Source: an uncultured bacterium (GTDB lineage: Bacteria; Myxococcota_A; Bradymonadia; UBA7976; VGTA01). Taken from it: a DNA stretch of 64,000 bases. Shown one piece after another: positions 53,405-63,337 of the stretch. Under the pieces are notes generated by a model. It did not search any database, was not told the DNA's origin, and worked only from the letters and a program-made list of their open reading frames with translations. The stretch lies in assembly GCA_943788935.1 (NCBI GenBank), contig CALSSE010000007.1, forward strand, positions 62,001-126,000, in the 5' to 3' direction. Numbering within the stretch: position 1 is the stretch's first letter; the number at the start of each line of letters is the position of its first letter. A program made the position numbers and the translations under genes.

Positions 53405-54361
53405 CTACTTGAGCGTCTTCATGAAGGCGATAATCGCATCCATCTGATCGCCACCGATTTGGTCCTTAAAGCTAGGCATCGCTGGAGCATAGCCCTTCAC
53501 GATCTTAGCCATGGGTTCCATAATAGACTCGCGAATATACTCTTCGTTAGCGACGTAAGATTGGCCATCAGCAGTCTCGCCCTTACGACCATAGATGCCA
53601 TAGAACGACGGTCCAACTTTGACTTCACCCTCTTCTAAGCCGTGGCAAGCATTACAGCCATATTTACTGTAAAGTTGCTTACCCCAGACAGCAGGGTCTT
53701 GCCCTTCTGGACGTCCCTCAAACCCATCAGACTTCTTTTTGGCGAAGTCTTCTGCAGAGAGTACGTGTACGGTCCTGTACATTCCTGAGTGCTGACGCCC
53801 ACAGTATTCGGTACAGAAAATACGGTGGTCACCGGGCTTCATTGCCTCAAACCAAACCGTTGTATAGCGGCCGGGGACGACGTCAGATTTGATACGGAAG
53901 TCAGGAACGTAAAAGCTGTGCAAGACGTCCTTAGACTTTAGGATCAGCTTTACGGGTTGACCTGCAGGAGCGTAAAGATCACTGGTGGTCTGACCATCGT
54001 CATATTTGAAACTCCAAGACCATTTTTGAGCGGTGACGTTGATCTCCATCGCGTTGTCAGGGGCAACGGTGTTATTGAGGAAGACTCTAAAACCCCAAAC
54101 AAAAACAATCAGGCAGAGGACTAAGGGGATAAAAGTCCAAAGGCCCTCCCAGACTGTGTTGTGGGATAGGTCAGAAGTCGCGATTGGGTTCTCGTCTGTT
54201 TTTTGGTACTTGACCACGAAGTAGACGGTCATCGCAAAGATGATCGCGAAGAAGATATAATTGAGGTCCATGATAAAGTCGAAGAGACTATCAACCTCTG
54301 CGGCGGTAGTGGACGCCTGTGGTGGCATCCAGAAACTCCCTGTTTGGGTCGTGCTTTCCAT
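53405..54361 (-). CDS. coxB: Cytochrome c oxidase subunit II with fused cytochrome c domain (caa3 type)
   Basis: Subunit II takes electrons to the CuA site. Two N-terminal transmembrane helices (FIMDLNYIFFAIIFAMTVYF and TVWEGLWTFIPLVLCLIVFV) lead to a cupredoxin domain with the CuA ligands in HSFYVPDFR and IFCTEYCGRQHSGM. After it comes a class I cytochrome c domain (YGCNACHG, axial Met in APAMPSF). The fusion defines a caa3 oxidase that accepts electrons from c-type hemes. Its cytochrome c domain closely resembles the separate cytochrome c encoded two genes upstream. No cleavable signal is obvious. Confidence 0.96.
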   Translation of the reverse strand: MESTTQTGSFWMPPQASTTAAEVDSLFDFIMDLNYIFFAIIFAMTVYFVVKYQKTDENPIATSDLSHNTVWEGLWTFIPLVLCLIVFVWGFRVFLNNTVAPDNAMEINVTAQKWSWSFKYDDGQTTSDLYAPAGQPVKLILKSKDVLHSFYVPDFRIKSDVVPGRYTTVWFEAMKPGDHRIFCTEYCGRQHSGMYRTVHVLSAEDFAKKKSDGFEGRPEGQDPAVWGKQLYSKYGCNACHGLEEGEVKVGPSFYGIYGRKGETADGQSYVANEEYIRESIMEPMAKIVKGYAPAMPSFKDQIGGDQMDAIIAFMKTLK

Positions 54362-54439
54362 CGGTTAAGCGCTCCACATAATGTTCATAGAAGTTTGAAG
54401 AATAGGATAAAACAATTTAAGTCACTGAAAGGTAAGTTG

Positions 54440-55393
54440 TTAGGATGGTGAGGGAGACCCTTGATCGGTCTCCGTCAGTGAATGACCTCTACGCTCGCCT
54501 CGCCACATGACCAACAGCAATAAGCCGATGCCAAAAATAGTGAGGAGACCTCCAAGTCGTACAGCGCCCCAAATGTAGAAGGCATATTTTTTACTAGAGG
54601 GCTCGTAGCGAAAACAGCGAAGTAGAAGTCGGTCATAAATGCTCCCAATCCGACCTTCGCTTGCCTCTACGAGAGACATCCGAAGGTCTTTGGGCTCAAA
54701 CTGAATCCCCTTGAGGAGACGAGTGAGCTTGCCATTGGGAGAGAGAAAGAAGAGAGCAGCTCCATGAGCATAGTCTTGAGTGCTCGGATCATACCGGTAG
54801 CCAAAGCCTATGGAGTCAGCGAGGGCTTTAATCTCCGGCTGTTTACCAGTGAGAAAGTGCCACCCTTTTCCAGCGCCAACGACCCCAAGCTGCTTCATGT
54901 AGTTCTTCTTTTTGACGCGGGCTAGCTCAGGAGTCTCGACAGGTGAGATGCTCACTGAAATCGACTCAAATTCAACACCAGGGGTCCACCCTAACTCCTT
55001 CAGGGTGTCGATCGCTCCGTTAAGCACGAGGCTGCAGAGCATAGGACAGTTATAGTAGACCATGGTGAGGAGCACAGGCTTCTCTTGATGAAAATAGTCA
55101 TTGAGCTGTACTGGATGTCCAGCCTCATCAACGAATTGAAGATCAAGTGGAATCTGTACTCCGAGCTTATCTTGGATCTCGACCCCTTGATATTCAAGAG
55201 TGCCTTTAGGGGCTGACGCATCTTCAGCCTCTGTCTCAATCTGAGACTCACCCCAAGTGGGGTGAATGTTCAGAGAGAGAATCATGGAGAAAGCGGTGAC
55301 GAGAATAGCCAAAAATGAGCACAACTGAAGATTGCCGGCTTCAAGTGAAGCCAGAAATTTGGTTGTTGATTTTGTCATATTTGAGTGCTTCAT
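54440..55393 (-). CDS. sco1: SCO1/SenC copper chaperone
   Basis: SCO proteins deliver copper to the CuA site of subunit II. The copper-binding set is Cys116 and Cys120 in CPMLC and His210 in QDYAHGA, in a thioredoxin fold. There is an N-terminal hydrophobic segment (CSFLAILVTAFSMILSL) and a C-terminal transmembrane helix (GGLLTIFGIGLLLLVMW), so the domain faces the periplasm with two anchors. Position just before coxB fits the role. Confidence 0.92.
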   Translation of the reverse strand: MKHSNMTKSTTKFLASLEAGNLQLCSFLAILVTAFSMILSLNIHPTWGESQIETEAEDASAPKGTLEYQGVEIQDKLGVQIPLDLQFVDEAGHPVQLNDYFHQEKPVLLTMVYYNCPMLCSLVLNGAIDTLKELGWTPGVEFESISVSISPVETPELARVKKKNYMKQLGVVGAGKGWHFLTGKQPEIKALADSIGFGYRYDPSTQDYAHGAALFFLSPNGKLTRLLKGIQFEPKDLRMSLVEASEGRIGSIYDRLLLRCFRYEPSSKKYAFYIWGAVRLGGLLTIFGIGLLLLVMWRGERRGHSLTETDQGSPSPS

Positions 55394-55448
55394 CGCTTCT
55401 CTTTTTAAGTTTGGGTACTCAGTATAATTTACACAGTACTAAGAGGCA

Positions 55449-55487
55449 GCGACCTTAATATGAGTCATTGACTCTATTATAGGTCGC
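55449..55487 (-). other. Intergenic hairpin between cytochrome c and SCO genes
   Basis: GCGACCT (55449) pairs with AGGTCGC (55481-55487), and inside it GAGTC pairs with GACTC around an ATT loop, with an A/T-rich internal loop between the two stems. It starts about 10 bases after the cytochrome c stop, at the boundary between the act and cox parts of the operon. No T-run follows, so RNA processing or stability is as likely as termination. Confidence 0.45.
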
Positions 55488-55496
55488 GAGGGTGAC

Positions 55497-56150
55497 TCAT
55501 TTAATACTCGCCACGTAGTGAAGGAGAGCTTCGATCTCGTCATCAGATACCGGGAGTTGAGCCATCGCTGGAGGGTAGCCCTCAACGATTTGAGCCATAG
55601 GCTCTTTGATCGACTTGGTAAAGTAGGCTCGATCTACATAGAGCTCAACGCCATCGGCCATTTTCTCTTTACGAGCCCAGATCCCCTTCATTGTAGGACC
55701 GATCTTACGGGTTCCATCGATGCTGTGACAAGCCGTACAGGTTTTGGAGGCGAAGAGACCTTTCCCCTTGGCGGCGAGCTTACTGTCCACCTTAAATGGC
55801 GCAGGTGGATCACCTAAGGCTACTGGTGCCTTAGCGATCGTTTTGGGCATATCAAAGTGCTTACCGCGAGCGTTATCGCCGCTGCCATCGGTGATACTCT
55901 TCATCGCTTGATCTATATTGACGAGCTTCTCTGTCGCCTCAGTCTTCATCGCTTCTCGATAGGGGCTCTTGCTATAAATGCTGTTGAGCTTATCGTCCGC
56001 TCCCCCGCGCTCTAGCCAAAAGTAGCCTGAGAGACCGAAGACGCTGATAATAATCGCGATGAAGGATAGGAGGCCCCAAAAGGTGACCCCACCAGCTTGA
56101 ATGTTATCTGGCTCTGGGGGAGGCAGTGGATGATCGTGGTGATCAGACAT
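55497..56150 (-). CDS. Membrane-anchored monoheme cytochrome c
   Basis: One transmembrane helix (WGLLSFIAIIISVFGLSGYF) near residues 25-45 leads to a soluble domain with one heme site (KTCTACHSI) and an axial Met in YPPAMAQL. The C-terminal heme domain resembles that of CoxB over the segment FTKSIKEPMAQIVEGYPPAM. It is placed between the Act complex and the oxidase genes, so an electron-bridging role is plausible. The open frame extends to 56369 but overlaps actF; the ATG at 56150 has GGAG upstream and overlaps the actF stop by eight bases, so this start is preferred. Confidence 0.88.
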   Translation of the reverse strand: MSDHHDHPLPPPEPDNIQAGGVTFWGLLSFIAIIISVFGLSGYFWLERGGADDKLNSIYSKSPYREAMKTEATEKLVNIDQAMKSITDGSGDNARGKHFDMPKTIAKAPVALGDPPAPFKVDSKLAAKGKGLFASKTCTACHSIDGTRKIGPTMKGIWARKEKMADGVELYVDRAYFTKSIKEPMAQIVEGYPPAMAQLPVSDDEIEALLHYVASIK

Positions 56151-57516
56151 TATCATACTCCATAGATGCGACGAGTTGTGGGTCCTTGTGAGCGACGATC
56201 GCGTCTTTACTAGACCAGTGGAGGAAACCGAGGATGAATAATCCTCCGATACCGATGAAGGTAGTAAGATCCATCCAATGGAAGTGTAGATGATGGTGAT
56301 AGGTCGGCATGACCACAAAGTAGAGGTCAATAAAGTGCATGATGAGCATCCATGCAGCGGCGACACCAAGAACGGTACGGTTACGTTTAGTGTGACGACT
56401 CATGATCACCCAAAATGGTAAGATGAAGTGTCCAACCGCGATGAAGAGACCGATGTTCTCCCATCCACCCTGCATACGGTGAAGGTACCAACCGGTCTCC
56501 TCCGGAATGTTCGCATACCAGATCAGATAGTATTGGCAAAAGGTGATATACGTCCAAAAGACGATAAATCCAAACATCAGCTTACCAGCATCATGGAAGT
56601 TGCCGATAGTGATGGTGTTTTTGAGAACACCATTCCCCTCAAGCCAGAGAGTGGCGACGATCAAAGTAGCGAAGAGAGCCACCACTGTACCTGCGAATAT
56701 ATACACACCGAACATGGTGCTGAACCAGTGAGGGTCGAGGCTCATTAACCAATCAAAAGCGAAGAAGGTTAGAGTGAGCGCGAAGGTGAGCATGGAGAGC
56801 GGCGCGAGTGTACGCATCTTGTAATTGAGCTTCTCTGCCTCTTCACCGCCATCGGTTTGATCTTGTTTAACGCTGTTAGAGCGGAAAAATAGGGTCATCG
56901 CTATCCAAATGGCGAAGAAGAAGACCGCTCGAATAGCAAAGAATCCAGTGTTGAGGTAGGGCTCTTTCACTTTAAAGAAGGGGTCAGCCTCGGGGTCGAT
57001 GTGAGTCCAGTGGAAGACCTCACCAAAGCCAAGAAGCGCCAAAATCGCTGCACAGAACGCCATGATCGGGAAGTTCATGGCCATGTTCTCGGCGATGCGA
57101 CGGAAACTTGTACTCCAAGAGGCGCGAACCAAGTGGTGAAGAATGGTAAAGAACAGCCCACCTAAGCAGAGAGTCGTGAAGAACACAAAGGCCGTCAGCC
57201 ATGAGAAGAGAAACTGCTTCTTTAGGCTACCTTCGTGAGCAGGCGCGTCAGTCTTGGCATGAGCGTCAGTCTTTACATGAGCGTCAGTCTTGGCGTGAGC
57301 ATCAGTCTTGGCGTGAGCGTCAGTCTTTACATGAGCGGCCCCCTCGTGGTGATTGGCGTGAGCCTGCTCAACGACGTGAGTATCTTCGCTCATGAAATAA
57401 CCACCGAAGCTCGCTCCGAGGCCAAGTACAGCGCAGATCAGAGCGACCATTTGAGCTCGCTTGATCACTGATGCCGGAATATGTGTCTCATCATTAAAGG
57501 TCTTATGATGTCCCAT
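56143..57516 (-). CDS. actF: Alternative complex III quinone-binding membrane subunit ActF
   Basis: ActF is one of two large NrfD-type membrane subunits of alternative complex III, the quinol:cytochrome c oxidoreductase that replaces the bc1 complex. About ten transmembrane helices are visible, with family stretches such as FDWLMSLDPHWFSTMFGVYI and YYLIWYANIPEETGWYLHR. Between helices one and two is a His-rich repeat, TDAHAK or TDAHVK, from five 18-base tandem repeats. ATG 57516 lies two bases after the actE stop with GGGAG upstream; the upstream frame to 57579 is not needed. Confidence 0.93.
   Translation of the reverse strand: MGHHKTFNDETHIPASVIKRAQMVALICAVLGLGASFGGYFMSEDTHVVEQAHANHHEGAAHVKTDAHAKTDAHAKTDAHVKTDAHAKTDAPAHEGSLKKQFLFSWLTAFVFFTTLCLGGLFFTILHHLVRASWSTSFRRIAENMAMNFPIMAFCAAILALLGFGEVFHWTHIDPEADPFFKVKEPYLNTGFFAIRAVFFFAIWIAMTLFFRSNSVKQDQTDGGEEAEKLNYKMRTLAPLSMLTFALTLTFFAFDWLMSLDPHWFSTMFGVYIFAGTVVALFATLIVATLWLEGNGVLKNTITIGNFHDAGKLMFGFIVFWTYITFCQYYLIWYANIPEETGWYLHRMQGGWENIGLFIAVGHFILPFWVIMSRHTKRNRTVLGVAAAWMLIMHFIDLYFVVMPTYHHHLHFHWMDLTTFIGIGGLFILGFLHWSSKDAIVAHKDPQLVASMEYDNV
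57245..57334 (-). repeat. 18-base tandem repeat in actF, five copies
   Basis: Five copies of a unit read on the plus strand as GCGTCAGTCTTGGCATGA (with few changes) fill 57245-57334. They encode the hexapeptide series [AV]-K-T-D-A-H in the periplasmic or cytoplasmic loop of ActF. The regular His residues may bind metal, or the array may be neutral slippage. Confidence 0.9.
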
Positions 57517-57518
57517 GA

Positions 57519-58205
57519 TCACTGGTCTCCCTTCATTTGGCTCTTTTGGAGAGCACGGACGTAGGCGACAATCGCCCAACGATCCTTAACAGGGATTTGA
57601 TGCTTATAGCCCATCATTAGCCCTGACTTGCTTCCGTTAGAGATCACTCCGTAGATGTGTCCCGCGGTGAGCGCTCTTTTGTACTTATCGTGGTAGCTTG
57701 GAACCGGGAGGTTACCGCGCTGCTTAACAGGACCGTTACCGTAACCTGCGATGCCATGACAGGGTGTACAGTAGATATTGTATCGTTGCTTACCTCTCTC
57801 GAGGAGAGCCATATCTACCTTGAGGGGCTCAGGGATACTGTCGACGGTGTCGCCTTGCTTATCAAGGCCACGCCAATAAGCATCATCCTCACGGAGATAA
57901 CGGTCATCACCATCGAGGCCGTCGATATCTACGCCATAGGCGGTCTCTAGTAGCTCTCGTCCGACTGTTCCCTCTACTTGAGGACGCATCGCGCGACCAT
58001 CCTCAAAGAGGGTGCTCACTCGCTGTGGCTTGTACTTGTCTTGGGTGTCCATATTTCGGTTAAGGTGCACAGGAGGCTCTTTAGAAGGCATGCCGCGGCA
58101 AGCGCTCAAGAGACTGAGTGCACAACATGCGAGGGCGATTCGTCGCCCAATCTGACCCCATTGGGGTCGCTGTTCTGCTTGCATAATATTATCGTATCGA
58201 TTCAT
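57519..58205 (-). CDS. actE: Alternative complex III cytochrome c subunit ActE
   Basis: ActE is the monoheme c subunit of the complex. A lipoprotein signal (LSLLSACRG) and one heme motif (YIYCTPCHG is read as NIYCTPCHGI) are present, with an axial Met likely in SGLMMGYKH. GRELLETAYGVDIDG matches ActE proteins. A GAGGAG site overlaps the actD stop. ATG 58205 lies nine bases after it and is preferred; ATG 58211 follows after only three bases. Confidence 0.92.
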   Translation of the reverse strand: MNRYDNIMQAEQRPQWGQIGRRIALACCALSLLSACRGMPSKEPPVHLNRNMDTQDKYKPQRVSTLFEDGRAMRPQVEGTVGRELLETAYGVDIDGLDGDDRYLREDDAYWRGLDKQGDTVDSIPEPLKVDMALLERGKQRYNIYCTPCHGIAGYGNGPVKQRGNLPVPSYHDKYKRALTAGHIYGVISNGSKSGLMMGYKHQIPVKDRWAIVAYVRALQKSQMKGDQ

Positions 58206-58211
58206 CTTCAT

Positions 58212-58751
58212 TTACTCCTCAACGCTGGTGACGTCTGTACCACCAAGCTCAGAGAGGAGGGTTTTAGTCTTCTCCATGTCGAAGAGAGGATCACTCACTT
58301 CGATGGAGAGGAAGAACTTGTCGTCGGTGACCCGCTTAAACGCTGGTATGTTATCGAGAGGGTGATAAGGGCGAGGCATTAAGTTCAATGCGAACATCCC
58401 AAAAACAGTCCCAAAGGCGGAGAGCAGGATGGAGAGCTCAAAGGTGACAGGTAAGGCATATTGCCAAGCGAAGTAAGGCTTACCACCGATCACGAGCGGA
58501 TAGTCGACAGCGCCAGTCCACCATTGGAGGAGGAGTCCGATACTGAGACCGGTTAAACCACCACCGAGTGTAAGCCAAGGCACCTTAGAGCCTGAAAGAC
58601 CCATCGCGTCGTCCATTCCGTGGATAGGGAAGGGTGACCATGTCTCAAACTTCTTGTAGCCGAGGTCGTTTAGTTTTTGGGCGGCATTTAGCAGCTCTGC
58701 GGGATTTGCGAACTCTGCGAGCACGCCCCAATTCTTCTTAATCTCACTCAT
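58212..58751 (-). CDS. actD: Alternative complex III subunit ActD (DUF3341)
   Basis: A membrane subunit of the complex with a ferredoxin-like soluble start (VLAEFANPAELLNAAQKL, KFETWSPFPIHGMDDAMG) and two transmembrane helices (LTLGGGLTGLSIGLLLQWW and YALPVTFELSILLSAFG). Both match the DUF3341 family. HPLDNIPAFKRVTDDKFFLS near the end is typical. It starts just after actC and is within a few bases of actE. Confidence 0.93.
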   Translation of the reverse strand: MSEIKKNWGVLAEFANPAELLNAAQKLNDLGYKKFETWSPFPIHGMDDAMGLSGSKVPWLTLGGGLTGLSIGLLLQWWTGAVDYPLVIGGKPYFAWQYALPVTFELSILLSAFGTVFGMFALNLMPRPYHPLDNIPAFKRVTDDKFFLSIEVSDPLFDMEKTKTLLSELGGTDVTSVEE

Positions 58752-58754
58752 GGC

Positions 58755-60155
58755 TTAGTGTGCCTCCTTCTGTGCATAGCCTTCCCAATGTGGGTCAGCT
58801 TGGGGCATGACTCCCTTTACCTCGGAGATCGCTACCGCAGGTAAGAACTTGAGGAAGAGGATGAACAGGGTAAAGAAGAGCCCAAAAGAGCCTAGTAAGA
58901 GGCTCACATCAAAGATTGTGGGCGTGTAGTAGTCCCAGGATGAGGGCAAGAAGTCACGGTGAAGTGACATGGTGATGACGAAGCGCTCAAACCACATACC
59001 GATATTCACGAATATCGAGAGGATAAAAGTGACGGTAAGGTTAGTGCGTAATCTCTTTGACCAGAAGAACTGTGGGGAGATAACATTGCAGCTGACCATG
59101 GTCAGATACGCCCACCAATAAGGTCCGAAGGCGCGGTTAATGAAAGCGAAACCCTCATAAGGAGCACCACTATACCAAGCGATGAAGAACTCCATCGCAT
59201 AGGCATAACCGACGAGTGTGCCGGTCACCAAAATGACCTTGTTCATATTTTCGATGTGGCGGAGGGTAATAAAGTCCTCAAGACCAAAGAGCTTACGACA
59301 AGGGATAGCGAGGGTGAGCACCATGGCGAAACCGGAGAAAATCGCTCCCGCTACAAAGTAGGGAGGGAAGATCGTGGTGTGCCATCCCGGGATAACCGAA
59401 ACCGCAAAGTCAAAAGATACGATGGTGTGAACAGAGAGGACGAGCGGAGTCGCTAGACCAGCGAGGAGCATATATGCTCGCTCATAGTTCTGCCAGTGAC
59501 GGTTAGCGCCTCTCCAGCCGAGGGAGAGGATCCCATAGGCCCAAAAAGCGATCTTATTCTTAGCGCGATCACGGAGTGTCGCCAAGTCAGGGACGAGGCC
59601 GACATACCAAAAGAGTAAAGAGACAGTGAAGTAGGTCGAGACCGCGAACACATCCCAAAGGAGCGGACTGCGGAAGTTCGGCCACATCGCCATTTGATTA
59701 GGAATGGGGAGCATCCAATAAGCAGCCCATACACGACCAACGTGAATACCGGGGAAGACCAACGCGCAGATAACCGCAAAGATCGTCATCGCCTCAGCGA
59801 ATCGGTTAATCGCTGTACGCCACTTCTGTCGGAACAAGAAGAGAACCGCAGAGATGAGAGTACCGGCGTGACCGATACCGACCCAAAATACGAAGTTTAC
59901 GATCGCCCAACCCCAGCCTACAGGGTTATTTAGACCCCAAATGCCGGTTCCTTCCCAGAAGAGATACCCGATGCTAGCTCCGAGCATAAGTAGGAAGGTA
60001 GAGGAGAAGCCTATAGCGAGAAGCCAATTAATATTGAAGGGCTTCTCCACAACACCACAGATGGTCTCTGTTATAGAATGGAAGTCGTGCTTCCCGCTCA
60101 CCAATGGTGGAGGGAAGATCGAATCCTTTTGATAGATATCGTTTGTATCAGACAT
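58755..60155 (-). CDS. actC: Alternative complex III NrfD-type membrane subunit ActC
   Basis: ActC binds quinol in the membrane, with about ten transmembrane helices. Recognisable parts are [49 protein letters not shown] and [15 protein letters not shown], all typical of this NrfD family. The frame can start at TTG 60161, but the ATG at 60155 has GAGGTG seven bases before it. The gene lies 11 bases after actB. Confidence 0.94.
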   Translation of the reverse strand: MSDTNDIYQKDSIFPPPLVSGKHDFHSITETICGVVEKPFNINWLLAIGFSSTFLLMLGASIGYLFWEGTGIWGLNNPVGWGWAIVNFVFWVGIGHAGTLISAVLFLFRQKWRTAINRFAEAMTIFAVICALVFPGIHVGRVWAAYWMLPIPNQMAMWPNFRSPLLWDVFAVSTYFTVSLLFWYVGLVPDLATLRDRAKNKIAFWAYGILSLGWRGANRHWQNYERAYMLLAGLATPLVLSVHTIVSFDFAVSVIPGWHTTIFPPYFVAGAIFSGFAMVLTLAIPCRKLFGLEDFITLRHIENMNKVILVTGTLVGYAYAMEFFIAWYSGAPYEGFAFINRAFGPYWWAYLTMVSCNVISPQFFWSKRLRTNLTVTFILSIFVNIGMWFERFVITMSLHRDFLPSSWDYYTPTIFDVSLLLGSFGLFFTLFILFLKFLPAVAISEVKGVMPQADPHWEGYAQKEAH

Positions 60156-60166
60156 ATTCAATCACC

Positions 60167-63100
60167 TCAGCCGGCTTGGGTCGAGCCCTCAGCGTCGGCG
60201 GCTTGAGGGAAATCTGGGTTGGGGTTACGAATCTTTGCGAGGAAAGATGTACGCGATTGGAGATTAAGCTCGGAGAGGAGCGTGTAATCTCGCGCCGTTT
60301 TCTTAAGGCGGACAACCTCTGACTTCTCATTTTTGAGGTCACCAAAGGTAATCGCCTGTGTTGGGCAACCTTGAGCGCACGCAGGGGTGATGCGATCGAT
60401 GATCTGTTCAGCGACACCAGCGTTGAGCGCAGCGCGTCGCTTCCCTTTATTAATACGTTGTACGCAGTAAGTGCACTTCTCCATGACCCCACGAAAACGG
60501 ACGGTTACGTTCGGGTTACGCTGCATGTGAACAAGCTCAGGCTGTCCCTTAGCATAGTTGTAGAAGTTAAAACGACGGACCTTGAGAGGACAGTTGTTCG
60601 CACAATATCGAGTCCCGATACAGCGGTTATAGACCATGTCGTTGAGACCCTCGGGGCTATGCACAGTGGCGGCCACAGGACAGACATTCTCGCAGGGAGC
60701 GGTCTCACACTGCTGACAAGCGATAGGCTGATGCACGATCTCTGGCTCAGCATCACCACCGACAAAGTAGCGGTCCATGCGGATCCAATGCATCTCTCGG
60801 CCTCGGCGGACCTGATCTTTACCGACCATTGAGATGTTGTTCTCCGACACACAAGCGACCATACAGGCGTTACAGCCGGTGCAGGTGTTGAGATCGATGA
60901 CCATCCCCCACTGATGCTTAGCAGCGAGAAGCGCTTGGTTCTCCATCAGTGGGTTACGATTATCATCTTTGGTGAGTGTGTAATCGAAGTCACCAAAGAT
61001 CGAGCGCTCTTCAGGATGAAGAAGAGCGTGCTTACTCTGATCAGGCATTGGCTGACCGTGGTGAATAATCCCTGGGGTCGCAAACCCAGGATTCTCTTTG
61101 TACTCTTCAACGCTCGCCTCACGAACGAGAGCGCGTGCCTCAAAGCCAAACCCTGGTTCTTGGTGAGAGTTTGCATAACGTTGAACAGCGGCTACATCAT
61201 AGGTGCCACCGCTCTTGCTGACTTTTCCTCCAGCAGCGAAGAAAGCATTGGTACTACTTCGGACCGGAGTGACATCAAAACCGGTGACGTCACTGTCATG
61301 GTAAGAGCCCTGGTGGTACTCGAGATAATTGCTGAACTTGCGACCATAACCGAGAGTGAGGACGACTGTGTCATCCGCCTGCCCGGGCATGACCCACGCT
61401 ACACTTGAGATCTCTTGACCATTGGCAGAGACCTTGACCATATCCTCATCAGCGACGCCGAGCTTAGTCGCGGTCGCTGGGCTGAGGAGGGCTGCGTTGT
61501 CCCAAGTGATCTTGGTCATTGGGTCAGGGAGCTCTTGGAGCCAAGCGTTGTTGGCGAAGCGACCATCATAGCTGTTATGACCAGCGACAAAGATCACATC
61601 TAGACTACCATCAGTTGGCGTCTTTCCAGCGTTCGACTTGAGTGAGCCTAAGCCTTGAGCAGGAGCGCTTGAGGCGATGAAAGGCGCGTTAGCGTCTGCC
61701 AAAACACCGGCGTGAAGCCAGCGTCGCCATTGCTTGTGGAAACCGACTGCTCCGATAGCGCTCTTCCAAGCGTTACGTACAATCTTGTAACCATTAGTCT
61801 CTGAGTCACCGAGTAGACTCGCTAAGACTTCTACTTCACTCATCGAGTCGAAGAGAGGAGCGATGAGAGGCTGTTGAATACTGACCTGACCATCGATCCC
61901 AACAAGATCACCCCAAGCCTCGAAGCTATGGGACTGAGGGATAATAATCGCGGTCTTGTCATCTAGAGCAGCGCTTGTTTCATTGGCTTGATCGGCGACG
62001 TAAACGACCTGCTTAGCCTTCTTGAGCGCTGCCGCAAAGTTGATGTCTGCAGGGGCAGAATAGACAGGGTTTCCACCGAGTATGATCAACGCATCGACCG
62101 AGCCACTATTAAGAGCTTTACCAAGCTCTTGTATGCTCTTCATATCGCCCATGCCTGCTTTGTGCATGGGGCGACGGTAATCAGTGTAGTAGTTCACTAA
62201 TTGACCACGAGCGCCTAGGCTCTCGTTCATCATCGCTGCTAAGGCATGAACAACAGCGGGCTGTGATCGGCCAGCGAGCACTAACGCTTTACCTTGGTTG
62301 GCTTTAAGGTCGGCTGCGACAACTTTAGCTGCCTTCGCTTGTCGAGCGCTCAGCGCTACGCCACCTTGGCTAGCGCCTGCGACGCCGAGCTCCGCTGCGA
62401 CCGCGTGGGCGAAAGCCTCGATTTGACCATGAGAAGCGCGAACGCGGTGATCAGCGTTACTCCCTGTGAGGGAATATCGTGCCTCGACAGCATAGAGTCG
62501 ACTCAGTTTAGCATCTTTAGCGGTGACCTTATCGACGCGCCGATTCTCTGCCCATTCGCTCGCGTAAGCGACGCTTGGGCCTTCAGTGCCTAAGAAGTCA
62601 TTATCTAAGCTGAGTACGGCGTGCGCTTCTTTGAAAGAGTATCTCGGTCGAAGAGCCTCTCCAAAAACTGTCTCCATGGCAGCCATTTGATGATCATCAC
62701 TAACTGACTCATAGGTATACCAGCTCGCGCCGAGCTTCGTGCTCATTCGCTGGGCGATGGTGTGAAGCTGTATAGATGGAGAGTACCCTGAGAGGACAGC
62801 GACTTTCTTTCCACCGAGTGAAGCACCGAGGGTCTTCAACGCGGACTCTGCGCCAGCACGGTTGCCCGCTTTACCCATCAACTTGGGCGCTTTGAGACGC
62901 TGAGGGTCATAGAGATCAATAATCGTTGATTGTTGGAAGTTATTGAGAGCACCGTAGTTACTGCGGTGCTGAGGGTTACCTTCGACCTTGGTGGGTCGAC
63001 CCTCATGACTCTCTACTAGTAATCCGACGACTTCGCCTCCCGCTTGAGTTGTGGTGGCGTAATACTGAGGGATACTAGGTAAGATCTCCTCGGAGGCGAC

Positions 63101-63337
63101 AGAGTAAGGAAGAATCTTCTCTTCGGGGCGGCGAATAATTTCACAGCCGGTGAGACCACTGGCAGCTAGACCGGCGCTCACCCACCCCATAAAGCCACGA
63201 CGCGAAGGGTCATTCGTTGACTCTTCTGCACTCACGTCTAGCTCATCTTGAAACTCTTTTGCGGCTTCTGCGACGTACACAGGAGACTGTTGTAACTCAT
63301 CGCGACTACGCCAATATTTGCGCGTATTATTATTCAT
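60167..63337 (-). CDS. actB: Alternative complex III iron-sulfur/molybdopterin-like subunit ActB
   Basis: ActB is the large peripheral subunit. It has a twin-arginine signal (SRRGFMGWVSAG, Arg46-Arg47) followed by LTGC, a lipobox, so it is exported by Tat and probably lipidated. Residues about 70-730 form a molybdopterin-oxidoreductase-like domain that in this family lacks the cofactor. The C-terminal 270 residues are a four-cluster ferredoxin-like domain (CTGCNACMVAC, CQQCETAPCENVCP, CIGTRYCANNCP, CTYCVQRI, CAQGCP). ATG 63337 overlaps the actA stop by ATGA; the frame to 63346 is less likely. Length of about 1,056 residues is normal for the family. Confidence 0.95.
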   Translation of the reverse strand: MNNNTRKYWRSRDELQQSPVYVAEAAKEFQDELDVSAEESTNDPSRRGFMGWVSAGLAASGLTGCEIIRRPEEKILPYSVASEEILPSIPQYYATTTQAGGEVVGLLVESHEGRPTKVEGNPQHRSNYGALNNFQQSTIIDLYDPQRLKAPKLMGKAGNRAGAESALKTLGASLGGKKVAVLSGYSPSIQLHTIAQRMSTKLGASWYTYESVSDDHQMAAMETVFGEALRPRYSFKEAHAVLSLDNDFLGTEGPSVAYASEWAENRRVDKVTAKDAKLSRLYAVEARYSLTGSNADHRVRASHGQIEAFAHAVAAELGVAGASQGGVALSARQAKAAKVVAADLKANQGKALVLAGRSQPAVVHALAAMMNESLGARGQLVNYYTDYRRPMHKAGMGDMKSIQELGKALNSGSVDALIILGGNPVYSAPADINFAAALKKAKQVVYVADQANETSAALDDKTAIIIPQSHSFEAWGDLVGIDGQVSIQQPLIAPLFDSMSEVEVLASLLGDSETNGYKIVRNAWKSAIGAVGFHKQWRRWLHAGVLADANAPFIASSAPAQGLGSLKSNAGKTPTDGSLDVIFVAGHNSYDGRFANNAWLQELPDPMTKITWDNAALLSPATATKLGVADEDMVKVSANGQEISSVAWVMPGQADDTVVLTLGYGRKFSNYLEYHQGSYHDSDVTGFDVTPVRSSTNAFFAAGGKVSKSGGTYDVAAVQRYANSHQEPGFGFEARALVREASVEEYKENPGFATPGIIHHGQPMPDQSKHALLHPEERSIFGDFDYTLTKDDNRNPLMENQALLAAKHQWGMVIDLNTCTGCNACMVACVSENNISMVGKDQVRRGREMHWIRMDRYFVGGDAEPEIVHQPIACQQCETAPCENVCPVAATVHSPEGLNDMVYNRCIGTRYCANNCPLKVRRFNFYNYAKGQPELVHMQRNPNVTVRFRGVMEKCTYCVQRINKGKRRAALNAGVAEQIIDRITPACAQGCPTQAITFGDLKNEKSEVVRLKKTARDYTLLSELNLQSRTSFLAKIRNPNPDFPQAADAEGSTQAG

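Noticed and set aside
56151..56369. N-terminal extension of the cytochrome c gene
   Set aside because: The extra 73 residues overlap actF in another frame and lack a credible start; the ATG at 56150 has a ribosome binding site and a normal membrane anchor.
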